Shown here one piece after another: positions 8,114 through 16,885 of a DNA stretch of 64,000 bases. How positions within the stretch are numbered: position 1 is the stretch's first letter; every line of letters begins with the position of its first letter. The notes beneath the pieces were generated by a model that saw nothing but the letters and a program-made list of their open reading frames with translations, was not told the DNA's origin and ran no database searches. The stretch lies in NCBI GenBank assembly GCA_016706565.1, contig JADJJI010000001.1:372001-436000 (forward strand), given 5' to 3'. Source of the stretch: Piscinibacter sp. Lineage in GTDB: Bacteria > Pseudomonadota > Gammaproteobacteria > Burkholderiales > Burkholderiaceae_C. Position numbers and translations under genes: made by a program.

Positions 8114-8812
8114 ATGAAGCAGATCCTCCTCGGCGCCGCCATGGCGCTCGGCAGCCTCGCCGCGCAAGCCGGCTCCGTCCAGATCACCGTCACCGACAAG
8201 GACGGCAAGCCGACGCCCGATGTGGTCGTCCTGGTCGAGACACCGGGCCGGCCCGTACCGGCGAACGTCGGCGTCACTGCCACCATCGCGCAGGAGGACC
8301 TGAAGTTCCAGCCCTTCCTCACCGTGGTGCCCGCGGGCAGCACGCTGCGCTTCGTCAACCGCGACGGCTACGACCATCACGTGCGCTCGATGCCCAGCGG
8401 GCCGCTAGGCAGCACGCCGCCCGCGCAGAGCATCGAGCTGCGCCTGGACGCCTCCGCCCCGGCGCCGCGCAGCGCCGACGACGACTACCAGAACAAGCCC
8501 CCGCCGGTGCGCAAGAAGAGCGGCACCAGCAGCGTCGACGTGAAGGTCGACAAGGCCGGTCCGATCGGCCTGGGCTGCCACCTGCATTCGTCGATGCGCG
8601 GGCAGGTCTACGTGAGCGCCACACCCTGGTTCGCGAAGACCGACGCCAACGGCGTCGCGCGGCTCGAGAACGTGCCCGACGGCGCCATCGAGCTGTCGCT
8701 GTGGCACCCTGACCAACTGCAGGAGCAGCCGATCCAGCGCGTGCAAGCCACTGCCGCGCCGCTGACGCTGACGGGGCAGCTCAACTTCGTGCCGCGCCGC
8801 CGCCGCAGCTGA
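8114..8812 (+). CDS. Cupredoxin / plastocyanin-like periplasmic protein
   Basis: The 232-residue product has a signal peptide (MKQILLGAAMALGSLAAQA) and a cupredoxin fold. A complete type 1 copper site can be read: the first His in GYDHHVRS near residue 88 and CHLHSSM near residue 155, which follows the CxxHxxM spacing of plastocyanin-like sites. PAGSTLRFVNRDGYDHHV and GLGCHLHSSMRGQVYV resemble the 'methylamine utilization protein' annotation group, but nothing else for methylamine oxidation is nearby. It probably carries electrons or copper in the periplasm together with the adjoining globin and DUF3034 protein. Confidence 0.82.
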   Translation: MKQILLGAAMALGSLAAQAGSVQITVTDKDGKPTPDVVVLVETPGRPVPANVGVTATIAQEDLKFQPFLTVVPAGSTLRFVNRDGYDHHVRSMPSGPLGSTPPAQSIELRLDASAPAPRSADDDYQNKPPPVRKKSGTSSVDVKVDKAGPIGLGCHLHSSMRGQVYVSATPWFAKTDANGVARLENVPDGAIELSLWHPDQLQEQPIQRVQATAAPLTLTGQLNFVPRRRRS

Positions 8813-8860
8813 CTGCGACGGCGCAGGCCACTGGCCGCGCCGCTTGGCGACAATCGGCGC

Positions 8861-9775
8861 ATGGCGTCGCCGGACATCCGTTTCCCGTCGATCGAGGGCC
8901 TGCGGGCCTTCGAGGCGGCCGCGCGCCTGGGCAGCTTCGAGCGCGCCGCCGAGGAACTGAACGTGACCGCCAGCGCGATCGGCAAGCGCATCGCCGCGCT
9001 GGAGGACCTGCTGGGCACGCCCTTGTTCACGCGCGGGCCGAAAGCACTGTCGCTCACCGCCACGGGCAAGGAGTACCTCGCGCAGGTCGGCGCGGCGCTC
9101 GGCCTGCTGGCCGCGGTGCCGCTGCACCGGCGCACGGCCCAGCGTGCGGAGCGGCTGCGGGTGAGTGCGCCGCCGACCTTTGCGCGGCAGATCCTGGTGC
9201 CGGCGCTGGAGCACTTCACGGCAGCGCATCCGCAGGTCGAGCTGGAGGTGGTGCTGTCGATTCCGTACCTCGACGCCGCAGCGACCGAGGCCGACGTGGA
9301 GGTGCGCCACGGCGACCCGACTTCACACGCCGGCCTGCCGTTGCTCGACGAGCAGGTGCTGCCGATGGCCGCACCCGCCTTGCTGCAGCGCCTGCCGGCG
9401 CTGGCCGAGCCGCGCGACCTGCGTGAAGCGCCGCTGCTGCGCACGCCGCTGGAACCCTGGTCACCCTGGTTCACCGCCGCCGGCCTCGACTGGGGCGAGC
9501 CGGCGCTGGGCACGAAGCTCGTCGACCTCGGCCTGACGCTGGAGGCGGCCGTCAGCGGCCAGGGCATTGCGCTGGCGCGGCCCAGCCTGGCGCGGCACTG
9601 GCTCGCGACGGGCGCGCTGGTGCCGCTGTTCCGCGTCGCCGCGCCGCCGGCCTTTCGCTACTACCTGCTGCCGCATGCGGCGCAAGGGCCGGCGGCGGCC
9701 TTCGCACGCTGGCTGCGCGGCGAATGCGAGTTGGCCACGCAGGCGGCTGCGGCCCTGGTTTCGGGCAGGCCCTGA
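8861..9775 (+). CDS. LysR-family transcriptional regulator (GcvA-like)
   Basis: The 304-residue product has the N-terminal winged helix-turn-helix of LysR regulators (IEGLRAFEAAARLGSFERAAEELNVTASAIGKRIAALEDLLGTPLFTR, residues 9-57) and a substrate-binding-like effector domain from about residue 95. The HTH and the effector region (QGIALARPSLARHWLATGALVPLF) resemble the GcvA/AmpR subgroup. It precedes the FMN dehydrogenase gene by 70 bp on the same strand; regulation of that gene is possible but LysR regulators more often act on divergent targets, and none lies directly upstream. Confidence 0.88.
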   Translation: MASPDIRFPSIEGLRAFEAAARLGSFERAAEELNVTASAIGKRIAALEDLLGTPLFTRGPKALSLTATGKEYLAQVGAALGLLAAVPLHRRTAQRAERLRVSAPPTFARQILVPALEHFTAAHPQVELEVVLSIPYLDAAATEADVEVRHGDPTSHAGLPLLDEQVLPMAAPALLQRLPALAEPRDLREAPLLRTPLEPWSPWFTAAGLDWGEPALGTKLVDLGLTLEAAVSGQGIALARPSLARHWLATGALVPLFRVAAPPAFRYYLLPHAAQGPAAAFARWLRGECELATQAAAALVSGRP

Positions 9776-9845
9776 AAATCTTTCCGGGGCCGGCGTTCGC
9801 GGCACCGCTAGCATCGCCGGTCACAACGAGACAGGAGACCAGACC

Positions 9846-10991
9846 ATGCCCGTGATCACCAACATCGAAGACCTGCGTGTGCTCGCCGAGAAGCGCGTGC
9901 CGCGCATGTTCTACGACTACGCCGATTCCGGCTCCTGGACCGAGACGACCTACCGCGCCAACGAGAGCGACTTCCAGAAGATCAAGCTGCGCCAGCGCGT
10001 GGCGGTGAACATGGAAAACCGCTCGACGGCGACGAAGATGGTCGGCCAGGACGTGAAGATGCCGGTGTGCATCGCGCCCGTCGGCCTGACCGGCATGCAG
10101 CACGCCGACGGCGAGATCCACGCCGCGCGCGCTTCAGAGAAGTTCGGCATCCCGTTCACGCTGTCGACGATGAGCATCTGCTCGATCGAGGACATCGCCG
10201 CCAGCACGAAGGCGCCGTTCTGGTTCCAGCTCTACATGATGCGCGACCGCGATGCCATGGCGCGCATGATCGATCGCTGCAAGGTGGCGAAGTGCAGCGC
10301 GCTGGTGCTGACGCTGGACCTGCAGGTCATCGGCCAGCGCCACAAGGACCTGAAGAACGGCCTGACCGCCCCGCCGCGGCCGACCATCGCCAACATCATC
10401 AACCTGATGACCAAGCCGCGCTGGTGCCTGAGCATGGCCGCCACGCGCCGCCACACCTTCGGCAACCTGGTCGGACATGTGAAGGGCGTCAGCGACATGA
10501 GCTCGCTGGCCGCCTGGACCAACGAGCAGTTCGACCCGCGCCTGTCCTGGGCCGACGTCGAGTGGGTCAAGAAGCAATGGGGCGGCAAGCTGATCCTCAA
10601 GGGCATCATGGACGTGGAAGACGCGCGCCTGGCAGTGGGCAGCGGCGCCGACGCCATCGTCGTCAGCAACCACGGCGGGCGGCAGCTCGACGGCGCGCCC
10701 AGCAGCATCGAGGCGCTGCCGGCGATCGTCGAGGCGGTGGGCCGGCAGACCGAAGTCTGGATGGACGGCGGCATCCGCAGCGGCCAGGACGTGCTCAAGG
10801 CCTGGGCGCTGGGTGCGCGCGGCACGATGATCGGCCGGGCCATGGTCTACGGCCTGGGCGCCATGGGCGAGGCCGGTGTCACCAAGGCCCTGCAGATCAT
10901 CCACAAGGAGCTCGACGTGACGATGGCCTTCTGCGGCCACACCCAGCTCACCAACGTCGACCGCTCGATCCTGCTGCCGGGCAGCTACTGA
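9846..10991 (+). CDS. FMN-dependent alpha-hydroxy-acid dehydrogenase (LldD/glycolate oxidase family)
   Basis: This 381-residue flavoprotein belongs to the family that oxidises L-2-hydroxy acids such as L-lactate, glycolate or mandelate. It is a TIM barrel with the conserved N-terminal FYDYADSGSWTE, the active-site LTLDLQVIGQRHKDLKNG, the catalytic His/Arg motif VVSNHGGRQLDGAPSS and the FMN phosphate motif VWMDGGIRSGQDVLKAWALGA. The substrate cannot be assigned from sequence; the length and motifs fit LldD-type L-lactate dehydrogenase. The start ATG at 9846 follows ACAGGAGACC. Confidence 0.9.
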   Translation: MPVITNIEDLRVLAEKRVPRMFYDYADSGSWTETTYRANESDFQKIKLRQRVAVNMENRSTATKMVGQDVKMPVCIAPVGLTGMQHADGEIHAARASEKFGIPFTLSTMSICSIEDIAASTKAPFWFQLYMMRDRDAMARMIDRCKVAKCSALVLTLDLQVIGQRHKDLKNGLTAPPRPTIANIINLMTKPRWCLSMAATRRHTFGNLVGHVKGVSDMSSLAAWTNEQFDPRLSWADVEWVKKQWGGKLILKGIMDVEDARLAVGSGADAIVVSNHGGRQLDGAPSSIEALPAIVEAVGRQTEVWMDGGIRSGQDVLKAWALGARGTMIGRAMVYGLGAMGEAGVTKALQIIHKELDVTMAFCGHTQLTNVDRSILLPGSY

Positions 10992-11086
10992 ACTCGCGCC
11001 TCGTTCATTCCGTCGCAATTCGGGGCTGGCGTCTGGCTGACGCCAAACTTACACTGAGCGCATCCGTCGCCCCCAGGGGATGCGCC

Positions 11087-11353
11087 ATGACCCTCGACCA
11101 GTTCCAGGAATTGCGCCAGTGGTTTCTCCGGCATCGGGGTGACCATCCGATGGAGGGCCATGTCTGGACCACCCTCCTGACGCTGTGGATGGTCGGCTGG
11201 GTCGGCGCACCGACCGCCTGGCTGCTGCAGTGGGATCTGGCGGCGCTGGGCGCCGTGCTGCTCGTCTTCGCGCCGGGCCGCTACGTCGCGTGGCGCGACC
11301 GGCTGCACCGCCGCGGCCGGCTGCGCTGCGACTGGATCACCCTGCTGCGCTGA
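11087..11353 (+). CDS. Small membrane protein of unknown function
   Basis: An 88-residue protein with an N-terminal polar segment (MTLDQFQELRQWFLRHRGD) and two hydrophobic segments, LLTLWMVGWVGAPTAWLL and LAALGAVLLVFAPG, followed by a strongly basic stretch (RYVAWRDRLHRRGRLRCDW) that would sit in the cytoplasm. The start at 11087 is preceded by CCAGGGGATG. No family is recognised. The frame is coherent and the topology sensible, so I take it as real. Confidence 0.68.
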   Translation: MTLDQFQELRQWFLRHRGDHPMEGHVWTTLLTLWMVGWVGAPTAWLLQWDLAALGAVLLVFAPGRYVAWRDRLHRRGRLRCDWITLLR

Positions 11354-11360
11354 GAGCCGA

Positions 11361-12236
11361 TCAGAGCTGGCGCGCCTCGAAGGTGTTGCACTGCTGGACG
11401 CTGCCGGTCTGCAGGCCGCGCTTGAACCAGGTGACGCGCTGCGCGCTGCTACCGTGGGTGAAGCTCTCCGGCTGCACGGTGCCGCGCGACTTGCGCTGCA
11501 ATGCATCGTCGCCGATCTGGCCGGCCGCATTGAGCGCTTCTTCCAGGTCACCCTGCTCGAGGATCTGCCGCGCCTTCTGGGCATGGTGAGCCCAGAGCCC
11601 GGCAAAACAGTCGGCCTGGAGTTCCAGGCGCACGCTCAGCGCGTTGCCCTGTGCCTCGCTGACACGGCCGCGGGTGGACTCGACCTTGGCGGTGATGCCC
11701 ATCAGGTTCTGCACGTGGTGGCCGACCTCGTGGGCGATCACGTAGGCCTGGGCGAAATCGCCCGGCGCGCCGAGCTGCGTGCGCATCGTCTCGTAGAAGC
11801 CGAGATCGATGTAGACCTTCTGGTCGCCGGGGCAGTAGAAAGGCCCCATCGCCGCCTGACCCTGCCCGCAGGCCGTTGGCTCGGAGCCTCGGAACAGGCG
11901 CAGCTTGGGCTCGCGGTAGGTGGCACCCAGTTGCTGGAACTGGGTGCGCCAGACGTCTTCGGTATCGGCCAGCACCACCGAGACGAAGCGCGCCATGGTG
12001 TCGTCGGCCGGTGGCTTGCCCGCCGGCGCCGACTGCTGCTGCGGCCCCGGCCCTTCGCCGCTGAGCAGGCCCAGCACCGTCAGCGGATTGATGCCGAAGA
12101 TCCAGCCGGCCACCAGGGCGATCGCCACCGTGCCCAGCCCGATGCCGCGACCGCCGCCCAGGCGCACGCCGCCTCCGCCTCGCGAGGACCGCGCATCCTC
12201 GACGTTGTCGCTCTCGCGGTTGCCTTCCCACTTCAT
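11361..12236 (-). CDS. ypfJ: YpfJ-family neutral zinc metallopeptidase
   Basis: The 291-residue product matches the putative neutral zinc metallopeptidase family typified by E. coli YpfJ. The N terminus MKWEGNRESDNVEDARSS and a Gly/Arg-rich stretch are typical, followed by one membrane anchor (GTVAIALVAGWIFGINPLTVLG, residues 35-56). The periplasmic catalytic domain has the zincin motif HEVGH at residues 169-173 and the downstream LELQADCFAGLWAHHA segment supplying the third zinc ligand. Substrate is unknown. It stands alone between the convergent small membrane gene and dcd. Confidence 0.9.
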   Translation of the reverse strand: MKWEGNRESDNVEDARSSRGGGGVRLGGGRGIGLGTVAIALVAGWIFGINPLTVLGLLSGEGPGPQQQSAPAGKPPADDTMARFVSVVLADTEDVWRTQFQQLGATYREPKLRLFRGSEPTACGQGQAAMGPFYCPGDQKVYIDLGFYETMRTQLGAPGDFAQAYVIAHEVGHHVQNLMGITAKVESTRGRVSEAQGNALSVRLELQADCFAGLWAHHAQKARQILEQGDLEEALNAAGQIGDDALQRKSRGTVQPESFTHGSSAQRVTWFKRGLQTGSVQQCNTFEARQL

Positions 12237-12356
12237 GACGGTCTCCCTGTTGGCGGGCGGCTCAGGCCGGACCGAAGCCGCTGTGCAATTCGGCAGGGCA
12301 GGCCTGAAATGAGCCGCCTGCGGTGCGCAATTTCATAGGCGCTTCCCTCCGGCGGC

Positions 12357-12926
12357 TCAGGTCTTGGGCAGCGTCACGCCGCGTTGGCCCTGGTACTTGC
12401 CACCGCGGTCCTTGTAGCTGGTTTCGCAGACCTCGTCACTCTCGAAGAACAGCACCTGCGCGCAGCCTTCGCCCGCGTAGATCTTCGCGGGCAGCGGCGT
12501 GGTGTTGCTGAACTCCAGCGTCACGTAGCCCTCCCACTCGGGCTCGAAGGGCGTGACGTTGACGATGATTCCGCAGCGTGCGTAGGTGCTCTTGCCCAGG
12601 CAGATCGTCAGCACGTTGCGCGGGATGCGGAAGTACTCGACGGTGCGCGCCAGCGCGAAGCTGTTGGGCGGGATGACGCAGACGTCGGCCTCGATGTCGA
12701 CGAAGCTGCGCTCGTCGAAGTTCTTCGGGTCGACCACCGTGCTGTAGATGTTCGTGAAGACCTTGAACTCCGGCGCGCAGCGGATGTCATACCCGTAGCT
12801 GCTGGTGCCGTAGCTGACGATCTTGTGTCCGTCGGGAGCGGTGCGCACCTGTCCGGGTTCGAACGGATCGATCATGCCGTGCTGCTCGGCCATGCGCCGT
12901 ATCCACTTGTCGCTCTTGATGCTCAT
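12357..12926 (-). CDS. dcd: dCTP deaminase
   Basis: This enzyme converts dCTP to dUTP for thymidylate synthesis. The 189-residue product starts at the ATG at 12926 ([19 protein letters not shown]) and shows the family blocks [83 protein letters not shown] and the C-terminal [17 protein letters not shown] that closes over the nucleotide. In many Burkholderiales dcd, apbC and metG are neighbours; here they are separated by other gene clusters. Confidence 0.96.
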   Translation of the reverse strand: MSIKSDKWIRRMAEQHGMIDPFEPGQVRTAPDGHKIVSYGTSSYGYDIRCAPEFKVFTNIYSTVVDPKNFDERSFVDIEADVCVIPPNSFALARTVEYFRIPRNVLTICLGKSTYARCGIIVNVTPFEPEWEGYVTLEFSNTTPLPAKIYAGEGCAQVLFFESDEVCETSYKDRGGKYQGQRGVTLPKT

Positions 12927-13029
12927 GTGCGCAATTCCGGGTCTGGAAACGTGCATTTTAGGGACCCCGTCGCGCACCACCGGCCGAAGCTGTGCGACAG
13001 TTGGGCCTGAAATGATCCCGGAGAACCGC

Positions 13030-13557
13030 ATGCGTGCCGCGACCGACCTCCTGAGCCAATACGCCCTTTACCACCGCGACCGCCGCAACATCGCGAGCCA
13101 CTTCGTCGGCGTGCCGATGATCGTGTTCGCCGTCGGCGTGCTGCTGGCCAAGCCGGCTTTCGCGCTCGCCGGGTTGGCGCTGTCGCCAGCCTGGGTGGTG
13201 TTTGCGCTGGCGGCCGCCTGGTACCTGACGCGCGGCAATCTCTCGCTGGGCGTGGCCACCACTGCGGCAGTCGGCGCGCTGATCGCCCTGGCCCATCACG
13301 TGGGCAACAGCGGCACCGGCGCCTGGCTGGCCTGGGGAATCGGGTTCTTCGTGGTCGGCTGGATCATCCAGTTCATCGGCCACTGGTACGAGGGCCGCAA
13401 GCCGGCCTTCGTCGACGACATCGTCGGCCTGCTGGTCGGCCCGATGTTCGTCACCGCCGAGGCGCTGTTCTCGCTCGGCTGGGGCAAGCCCCTGTTGCAC
13501 GAGATCGAGCGCCGCGTCGGCCCGACGATGATGCGGGACCTCGCCCGCATCGCCTGA
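13030..13557 (+). CDS. Mpo1-like (DUF962) 2-hydroxy fatty acid dioxygenase family protein
   Basis: The 175-residue membrane protein matches the DUF962/YGL010w family, whose yeast member Mpo1 alpha-oxidises 2-hydroxy fatty acids with Fe(II). The diagnostic His-containing segments are present: [21 protein letters not shown] near the N terminus, an internal helix ending LAHH, and [18 protein letters not shown]. Four hydrophobic segments are visible. The ATG at 13030 is preferred over one at 13012 because CGGAGAAC lies just upstream of it. The gene converges on fdhD with a 4-bp gap. Confidence 0.82.
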   Translation: MRAATDLLSQYALYHRDRRNIASHFVGVPMIVFAVGVLLAKPAFALAGLALSPAWVVFALAAAWYLTRGNLSLGVATTAAVGALIALAHHVGNSGTGAWLAWGIGFFVVGWIIQFIGHWYEGRKPAFVDDIVGLLVGPMFVTAEALFSLGWGKPLLHEIERRVGPTMMRDLARIA

Positions 13558-13561
13558 ACCA

Positions 13562-14401
13562 TCAGCCGGCAGCCCGTGCCGGCTCCGGCTGGGCCTCGAA
13601 TCGCTCGAACCCGCCATAGCAGATGAAGTGCCGGTTGGTGGCCCGGCCGAACAGGCACAGGCCCAGCCGCCCGGCGATCTCGTGGCCCATTTGCGTGATG
13701 CCGCTGCGCGACACGATGATCGGCACGCCCATCTGCGCCGACTTGATGACCATCTCGCTGGTCAGCCGCCCCGTCGTGTAGAAGACCTTGTCGCCGCCGT
13801 CCACGCCGTTCAACCACATCCAGCCGGCGATGGTGTCGATGGCGTTGTGCCGGCCGACGTCCTCCACGAACATCAGCAATTCGTCCTGGCGGAACAGCGC
13901 GCACCCGTGCACCGACCCGGCCGACTTGTAGGTGCTCTCCAGGCGCCGCACGGCATCGAGCAGGCCGTACAGGCGCGCCTGGCTCAACCGCGCCGTGGCC
14001 TCGCTGGCCGGCGGCAGCGAGATGTTGTCGAGGTCGCCCATCAGGTCGCCGAACACCGTGCCCTGGCCGCAGCCGGTGGTCACCACGCGCTTGGCCGTCT
14101 TCTCGTCGAAGCGCTCGATGCCGGCGCGCGTGGCCACGGCCGCGGCCTGCACGTCCCAATCCACCGTGATCGAGTCGATGTCGGCCACGCTGTCGACCAG
14201 CCGCTGGTTGCGCAGATAGCCCAGCACCAGCAGTTCCGGCGCGGCACCCAGCGTCATCAGCGTGACCAGTTCGCGCTTGTCGACAAACACGGTCAGGGCG
14301 CGCTCGGCGGGAATGGCGATCTCGCGGGAGGCACCGAACTCGTCGCGCACCTCGATCGAGTGCATCAGCGGCGCGCAGGCCTGGGTCAGTCGGACGGTCA
14401 T
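13562..14401 (-). CDS. fdhD: Formate dehydrogenase accessory sulfurtransferase FdhD
   Basis: FdhD passes sulfur from a cysteine desulfurase to the molybdenum cofactor of formate dehydrogenase. The 279-residue product has the family core TTGCGQGTVFGDL (Cys111), SVHGCALF, FVEDVGRHNAIDTIAGW and FYTTGRLTSEMVIKSAQMGVPIIVSRSGIT. E. coli FdhD has a CxxC pair here; this protein keeps only the first Cys, as many homologues do. It lies at the downstream end of the formate dehydrogenase operon, after a likely terminator, so it may have its own promoter. Confidence 0.95.
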   Translation of the reverse strand: MTVRLTQACAPLMHSIEVRDEFGASREIAIPAERALTVFVDKRELVTLMTLGAAPELLVLGYLRNQRLVDSVADIDSITVDWDVQAAAVATRAGIERFDEKTAKRVVTTGCGQGTVFGDLMGDLDNISLPPASEATARLSQARLYGLLDAVRRLESTYKSAGSVHGCALFRQDELLMFVEDVGRHNAIDTIAGWMWLNGVDGGDKVFYTTGRLTSEMVIKSAQMGVPIIVSRSGITQMGHEIAGRLGLCLFGRATNRHFICYGGFERFEAQPEPARAAG

Positions 14402-14455
14402 GCCGGGACTCTACGGGAAGCGATGAAGGCCCACGGCGAACCGCGGAATGAGAAC

Positions 14456-14476
14456 GGGCCGCTGAAACAGCGGCCC
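14456..14476 (-). terminator. Hairpin after the formate dehydrogenase operon
   Basis: A 9-bp perfect stem (GGGCCGCTG at 14456-14464 and CAGCGGCCC at 14468-14476) with an AAA/TTT loop lies 21 bp beyond the stop of the last operon gene. On the minus strand it is followed by GTTCTCATTCC, only a weak T-tract, so termination may be partial. Confidence 0.5.
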
Positions 14477-14496
14477 GGGCCAGGCGAGGCGCGCGT

Positions 14497-14850
14497 TCAG
14501 GTCTTCTTGGCTGGCGCCGCAGCCGGCGCCGCAGCCTTGGCCGGCGCTGCAGGCGTGCCAGCCGGCGCCGCCGCGGTGCCCGCCGGCACGAAGGGGCCGG
14601 GGTCGGCACAGGCCGGCGTATCGGTGGCCTTGTTCACCGACTTGCCGGCCTTGGCGGCATCGGCCTGGTAGCGGGCTGCCACCTTCTCCATCGAGCGGCA
14701 CAGCAGGTAGGCCTCGACCTTGCCGCCATGCGCTGACTTGGCCGCAGCCTCTGCCGCCTTGGCCTTGGCTTCGTCGGACGGGGGCGGCAGCTTGGCCACG
14801 GCCGAGGCGGCCAGAACGGAAGACAGCACAGCGATCAGGAGTTTGCGCAT
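14497..14850 (-). CDS. Exported Ala/Pro-rich protein of the formate dehydrogenase operon
   Basis: A 117-residue protein with a signal peptide (MRKLLIAVLSSVLAASAVA), a helical middle (DEAKAKAAEAAAKSAHGGKVEAYLLCRSMEKVAARYQADA) and a low-complexity Ala/Pro tail. Two Cys residues, in LLCRS and PACAD, could form a disulfide. It follows the gamma-subunit gene by 16 bp and precedes the terminator hairpin, so it belongs to the fdh transcript. No family is recognised; a periplasmic accessory role is an inference from position only. Confidence 0.72.
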   Translation of the reverse strand: MRKLLIAVLSSVLAASAVAKLPPPSDEAKAKAAEAAAKSAHGGKVEAYLLCRSMEKVAARYQADAAKAGKSVNKATDTPACADPGPFVPAGTAAAPAGTPAAPAKAAAPAAAPAKKT

Positions 14851-14866
14851 GGTCGGACTCTGCAGG

Positions 14867-15982
14867 TCAGGTTTGCGGAGCAGCCACGGTCCCGCCGGGC
14901 GGCGTGCTGCGTTGAGCGGGGATCTTGCCGGCGCGGATGTCGTCGAGCCAGAGCTCGTGGTGCTCCTTGGCCCAGGCTTCGTCGACGTAGCCGGTGCGCA
15001 TGGCCTTGAAGGCACCGCGCGTGCCGATCGTGCCCATGTAGATATGGCCGATGAACAGCACCAGCATCAGCACGGCCGACACGGCATGGATCATGTGCGC
15101 CACCTGCATGTCGGTGCGCAGGTAGGCCAGCCCGGGCACCAGCTTGTCGAGCACCAGACCAGAGCCGACGGACACCAGGCCGCAAACGAACACGCCGCCC
15201 CAGAAGATGACTTTCTCTCCGGCATTGAAGCGGTGCGACGGGACTTCATGGTCGCCGAGCATGCCGCCGCCCTTGGCCAGCCAGGTCAGATCGGAGGCCT
15301 TGGGGAGGTTGTCGCGCACGAAGGTCACGATGACGATCAGCAGCGACACGGCGAACACCGGCCCGGCGAAGTTGTGGGCCGTCTTCAGGGCATAGGTCAG
15401 CCAGCCGAACAGCGTGCCGCCGAGCACGGGCAGCAGGAAGAACTTGCCGAAGGCCATCACGATGCCCGAGATGGCCAGGATGCTGAAGGCGATCGCATTC
15501 GACCAGTGTGCACTGCGCTCGAAGGGCGTGAAGCGCTCGACCACGCGCCCGGTGTCGGCCACGTGGCCGCCCAGCGGACCCTTGCGCCAGTAGAACAGCG
15601 CGAGCGCGAGCGTGACGATGAGCAGCAGCGCACCGCCGTAGGGGATGATCCACTGGTTGCGGACCTGGCGCCAGGCTTCGCCGGCGTTGGTGAAGCGCGA
15701 ACCGGGGTACTCCACGAACGGCTGGATCAGCACGCCCTTCTCGGCCCCGGGCAGCGACGAATAGCCCGCGCTGTTGCCCGACTCGCGCACCGCGCGCCAG
15801 AACGGCGCGTTGTTGCCGGGCTGGCTCTTGGCGCGCTGGGCGTTCGACTCATCGGCCTTGGGCAGATCGGCCGCGGCCGCGTCGGCGGCGGGCTTGGCCG
15901 CAGCGCTGTCCGCCTGGGCCATGGCGAGGCCCGGGCCGAGCAGCGCGGCCGCCAGGAGCAATGTGCGCATCACGCGGTGCAT
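14867..15982 (-). CDS. Formate dehydrogenase gamma subunit (cytochrome b556)
   Basis: This 371-residue protein is the membrane-anchoring diheme cytochrome b subunit that passes electrons from the iron-sulfur subunit to the quinone pool. After a signal peptide (residues 1-23, ending AMA-QAD) and a periplasmic segment of about 90 residues, it has four transmembrane helices with His residues for heme: FERSAHWSNAIAFSILAISGIV, LKTAHNFAGPVFAVSLLIVIVTF, VIFWGGVFVCGLVSVGSGLVL and VAHMIHAVSAVLMLVLFIGHIYMG. The last helix contains three His residues, as in FdnI/FdoI proteins. It lies downstream of the beta subunit and a small lipoprotein gene. Confidence 0.93.
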   Translation of the reverse strand: MHRVMRTLLLAAALLGPGLAMAQADSAAAKPAADAAAADLPKADESNAQRAKSQPGNNAPFWRAVRESGNSAGYSSLPGAEKGVLIQPFVEYPGSRFTNAGEAWRQVRNQWIIPYGGALLLIVTLALALFYWRKGPLGGHVADTGRVVERFTPFERSAHWSNAIAFSILAISGIVMAFGKFFLLPVLGGTLFGWLTYALKTAHNFAGPVFAVSLLIVIVTFVRDNLPKASDLTWLAKGGGMLGDHEVPSHRFNAGEKVIFWGGVFVCGLVSVGSGLVLDKLVPGLAYLRTDMQVAHMIHAVSAVLMLVLFIGHIYMGTIGTRGAFKAMRTGYVDEAWAKEHHELWLDDIRAGKIPAQRSTPPGGTVAAPQT

Positions 15983-16007
15983 GGCTTCTCCTCGATTCGC
16001 AACAAGC

Positions 16008-16244
16008 TCACTTCAGCGCCGGGGCGCGGTTGTACTCGTTCTGGCTTTGCGCACGCTGGCGCAGCTGGGCCTCCCAGCTCGCCTGGTCGCCGGCTTTCCA
16101 GCCTTCGGCGACGTAGGCGTTCTGCGCTCCGTCCCAGGCCTTGCCGTCGGACTTCTTCATCGCTGGCTGTACGGTCTGGGCTTTCTCACCGCAGGCCGCG
16201 AGGCCCGACGCGAGCACGGCGACGATCAGGATCCGTTTCATCAT
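16008..16244 (-). CDS. Small lipoprotein in the formate dehydrogenase operon
   Basis: A 78-residue protein with a lipoprotein signal (MMKRILIVAVLASGLAAC; lipobox LAAC, Cys18, followed by Gly). The mature part, with KAWDGAQNAYVAEGWKAGDQASWEAQLRQRAQSQNEYNR, is amphipathic and acidic/basic mixed. Its start overlaps the beta-subunit stop by 4 bp (ATGA), so it is translationally coupled. It probably stabilises or accompanies the periplasm-facing enzyme; I recognise no named family. Confidence 0.82.
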   Translation of the reverse strand: MMKRILIVAVLASGLAACGEKAQTVQPAMKKSDGKAWDGAQNAYVAEGWKAGDQASWEAQLRQRAQSQNEYNRAPALK

Positions 16245-16873
16245 GACTTGGTGGTCTCCGCCTTCGGTTGAGCGGCACCGCCCGAGCTGGGCTTGCCGTA
16301 GGCCGTGCCCCAGCCCCAGACTTCGGAGCCCTTGCCGCGCGTCAGCACGCGGGTGCGGAAGATGTCGGCCACCACGTCGCCGTCGCCGCCGAGCAGGGCC
16401 TTGGTCGAGCACATCTCGGCGCAGGCCGGCAGCTTGCCTTCGGCCAGGCGGTTGCGGCCGTACTTCTCGTACTCGGCCTCGCTGCCGTTGGCCTCGGGGC
16501 CGCCGGCGCAGAAGGTGCACTTGTCCATCTTGCCGCGCAGGCCGAAGGTGCCGTTGGTCGGGAACTGCGGCGCGCCGAACGGGCACGCGTAGGAGCAGTA
16601 GCCGCAGCCGATGCAGGTGTCCTTGTCGTGCAGCACCACGCCCTCGTCGGTGCGGTAGAAGCAGTCGACCGGGCAGACGGCCATGCAGGGCGCGTCGCTG
16701 CAGTGCATGCAGGCCACCGAGATGCTGCGTTCGCCGGGCACGCCGTCATTCAACGTGACCACGCGGCGGCGGTTCACGCCCCAGGGCACGTCGTGCTCGG
16801 CCTTGCAGGCGGTGACGCAACCATTGCACTCGATGCAGCGCTCGGCATCGCAGATGAACTTCATTCTTGCCAT
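16241..16873 (-). CDS. Formate dehydrogenase beta subunit, four [4Fe-4S] clusters
   Basis: The 210-residue product is the electron-transfer subunit with four Cys clusters in the order typical of FDH/DMSO reductase beta chains: CIECNGCVTACKAEHD (residues about 13-28), CMHCSDAPCMAVCPVDC, CIGCGYCSYACPFGAP and CTFCAGG...CAEMCSTKAL. It lacks the C-terminal transmembrane helix of E. coli FdnH, which fits the 'FDH3' type of beta subunit. It follows the alpha gene by 12 bp. It has no signal and would be exported with the Tat-dependent alpha subunit. Confidence 0.95.
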   Translation of the reverse strand: MARMKFICDAERCIECNGCVTACKAEHDVPWGVNRRRVVTLNDGVPGERSISVACMHCSDAPCMAVCPVDCFYRTDEGVVLHDKDTCIGCGYCSYACPFGAPQFPTNGTFGLRGKMDKCTFCAGGPEANGSEAEYEKYGRNRLAEGKLPACAEMCSTKALLGGDGDVVADIFRTRVLTRGKGSEVWGWGTAYGKPSSGGAAQPKAETTKS

Positions 16874-16885
16874 GTCGTGTTCTCC

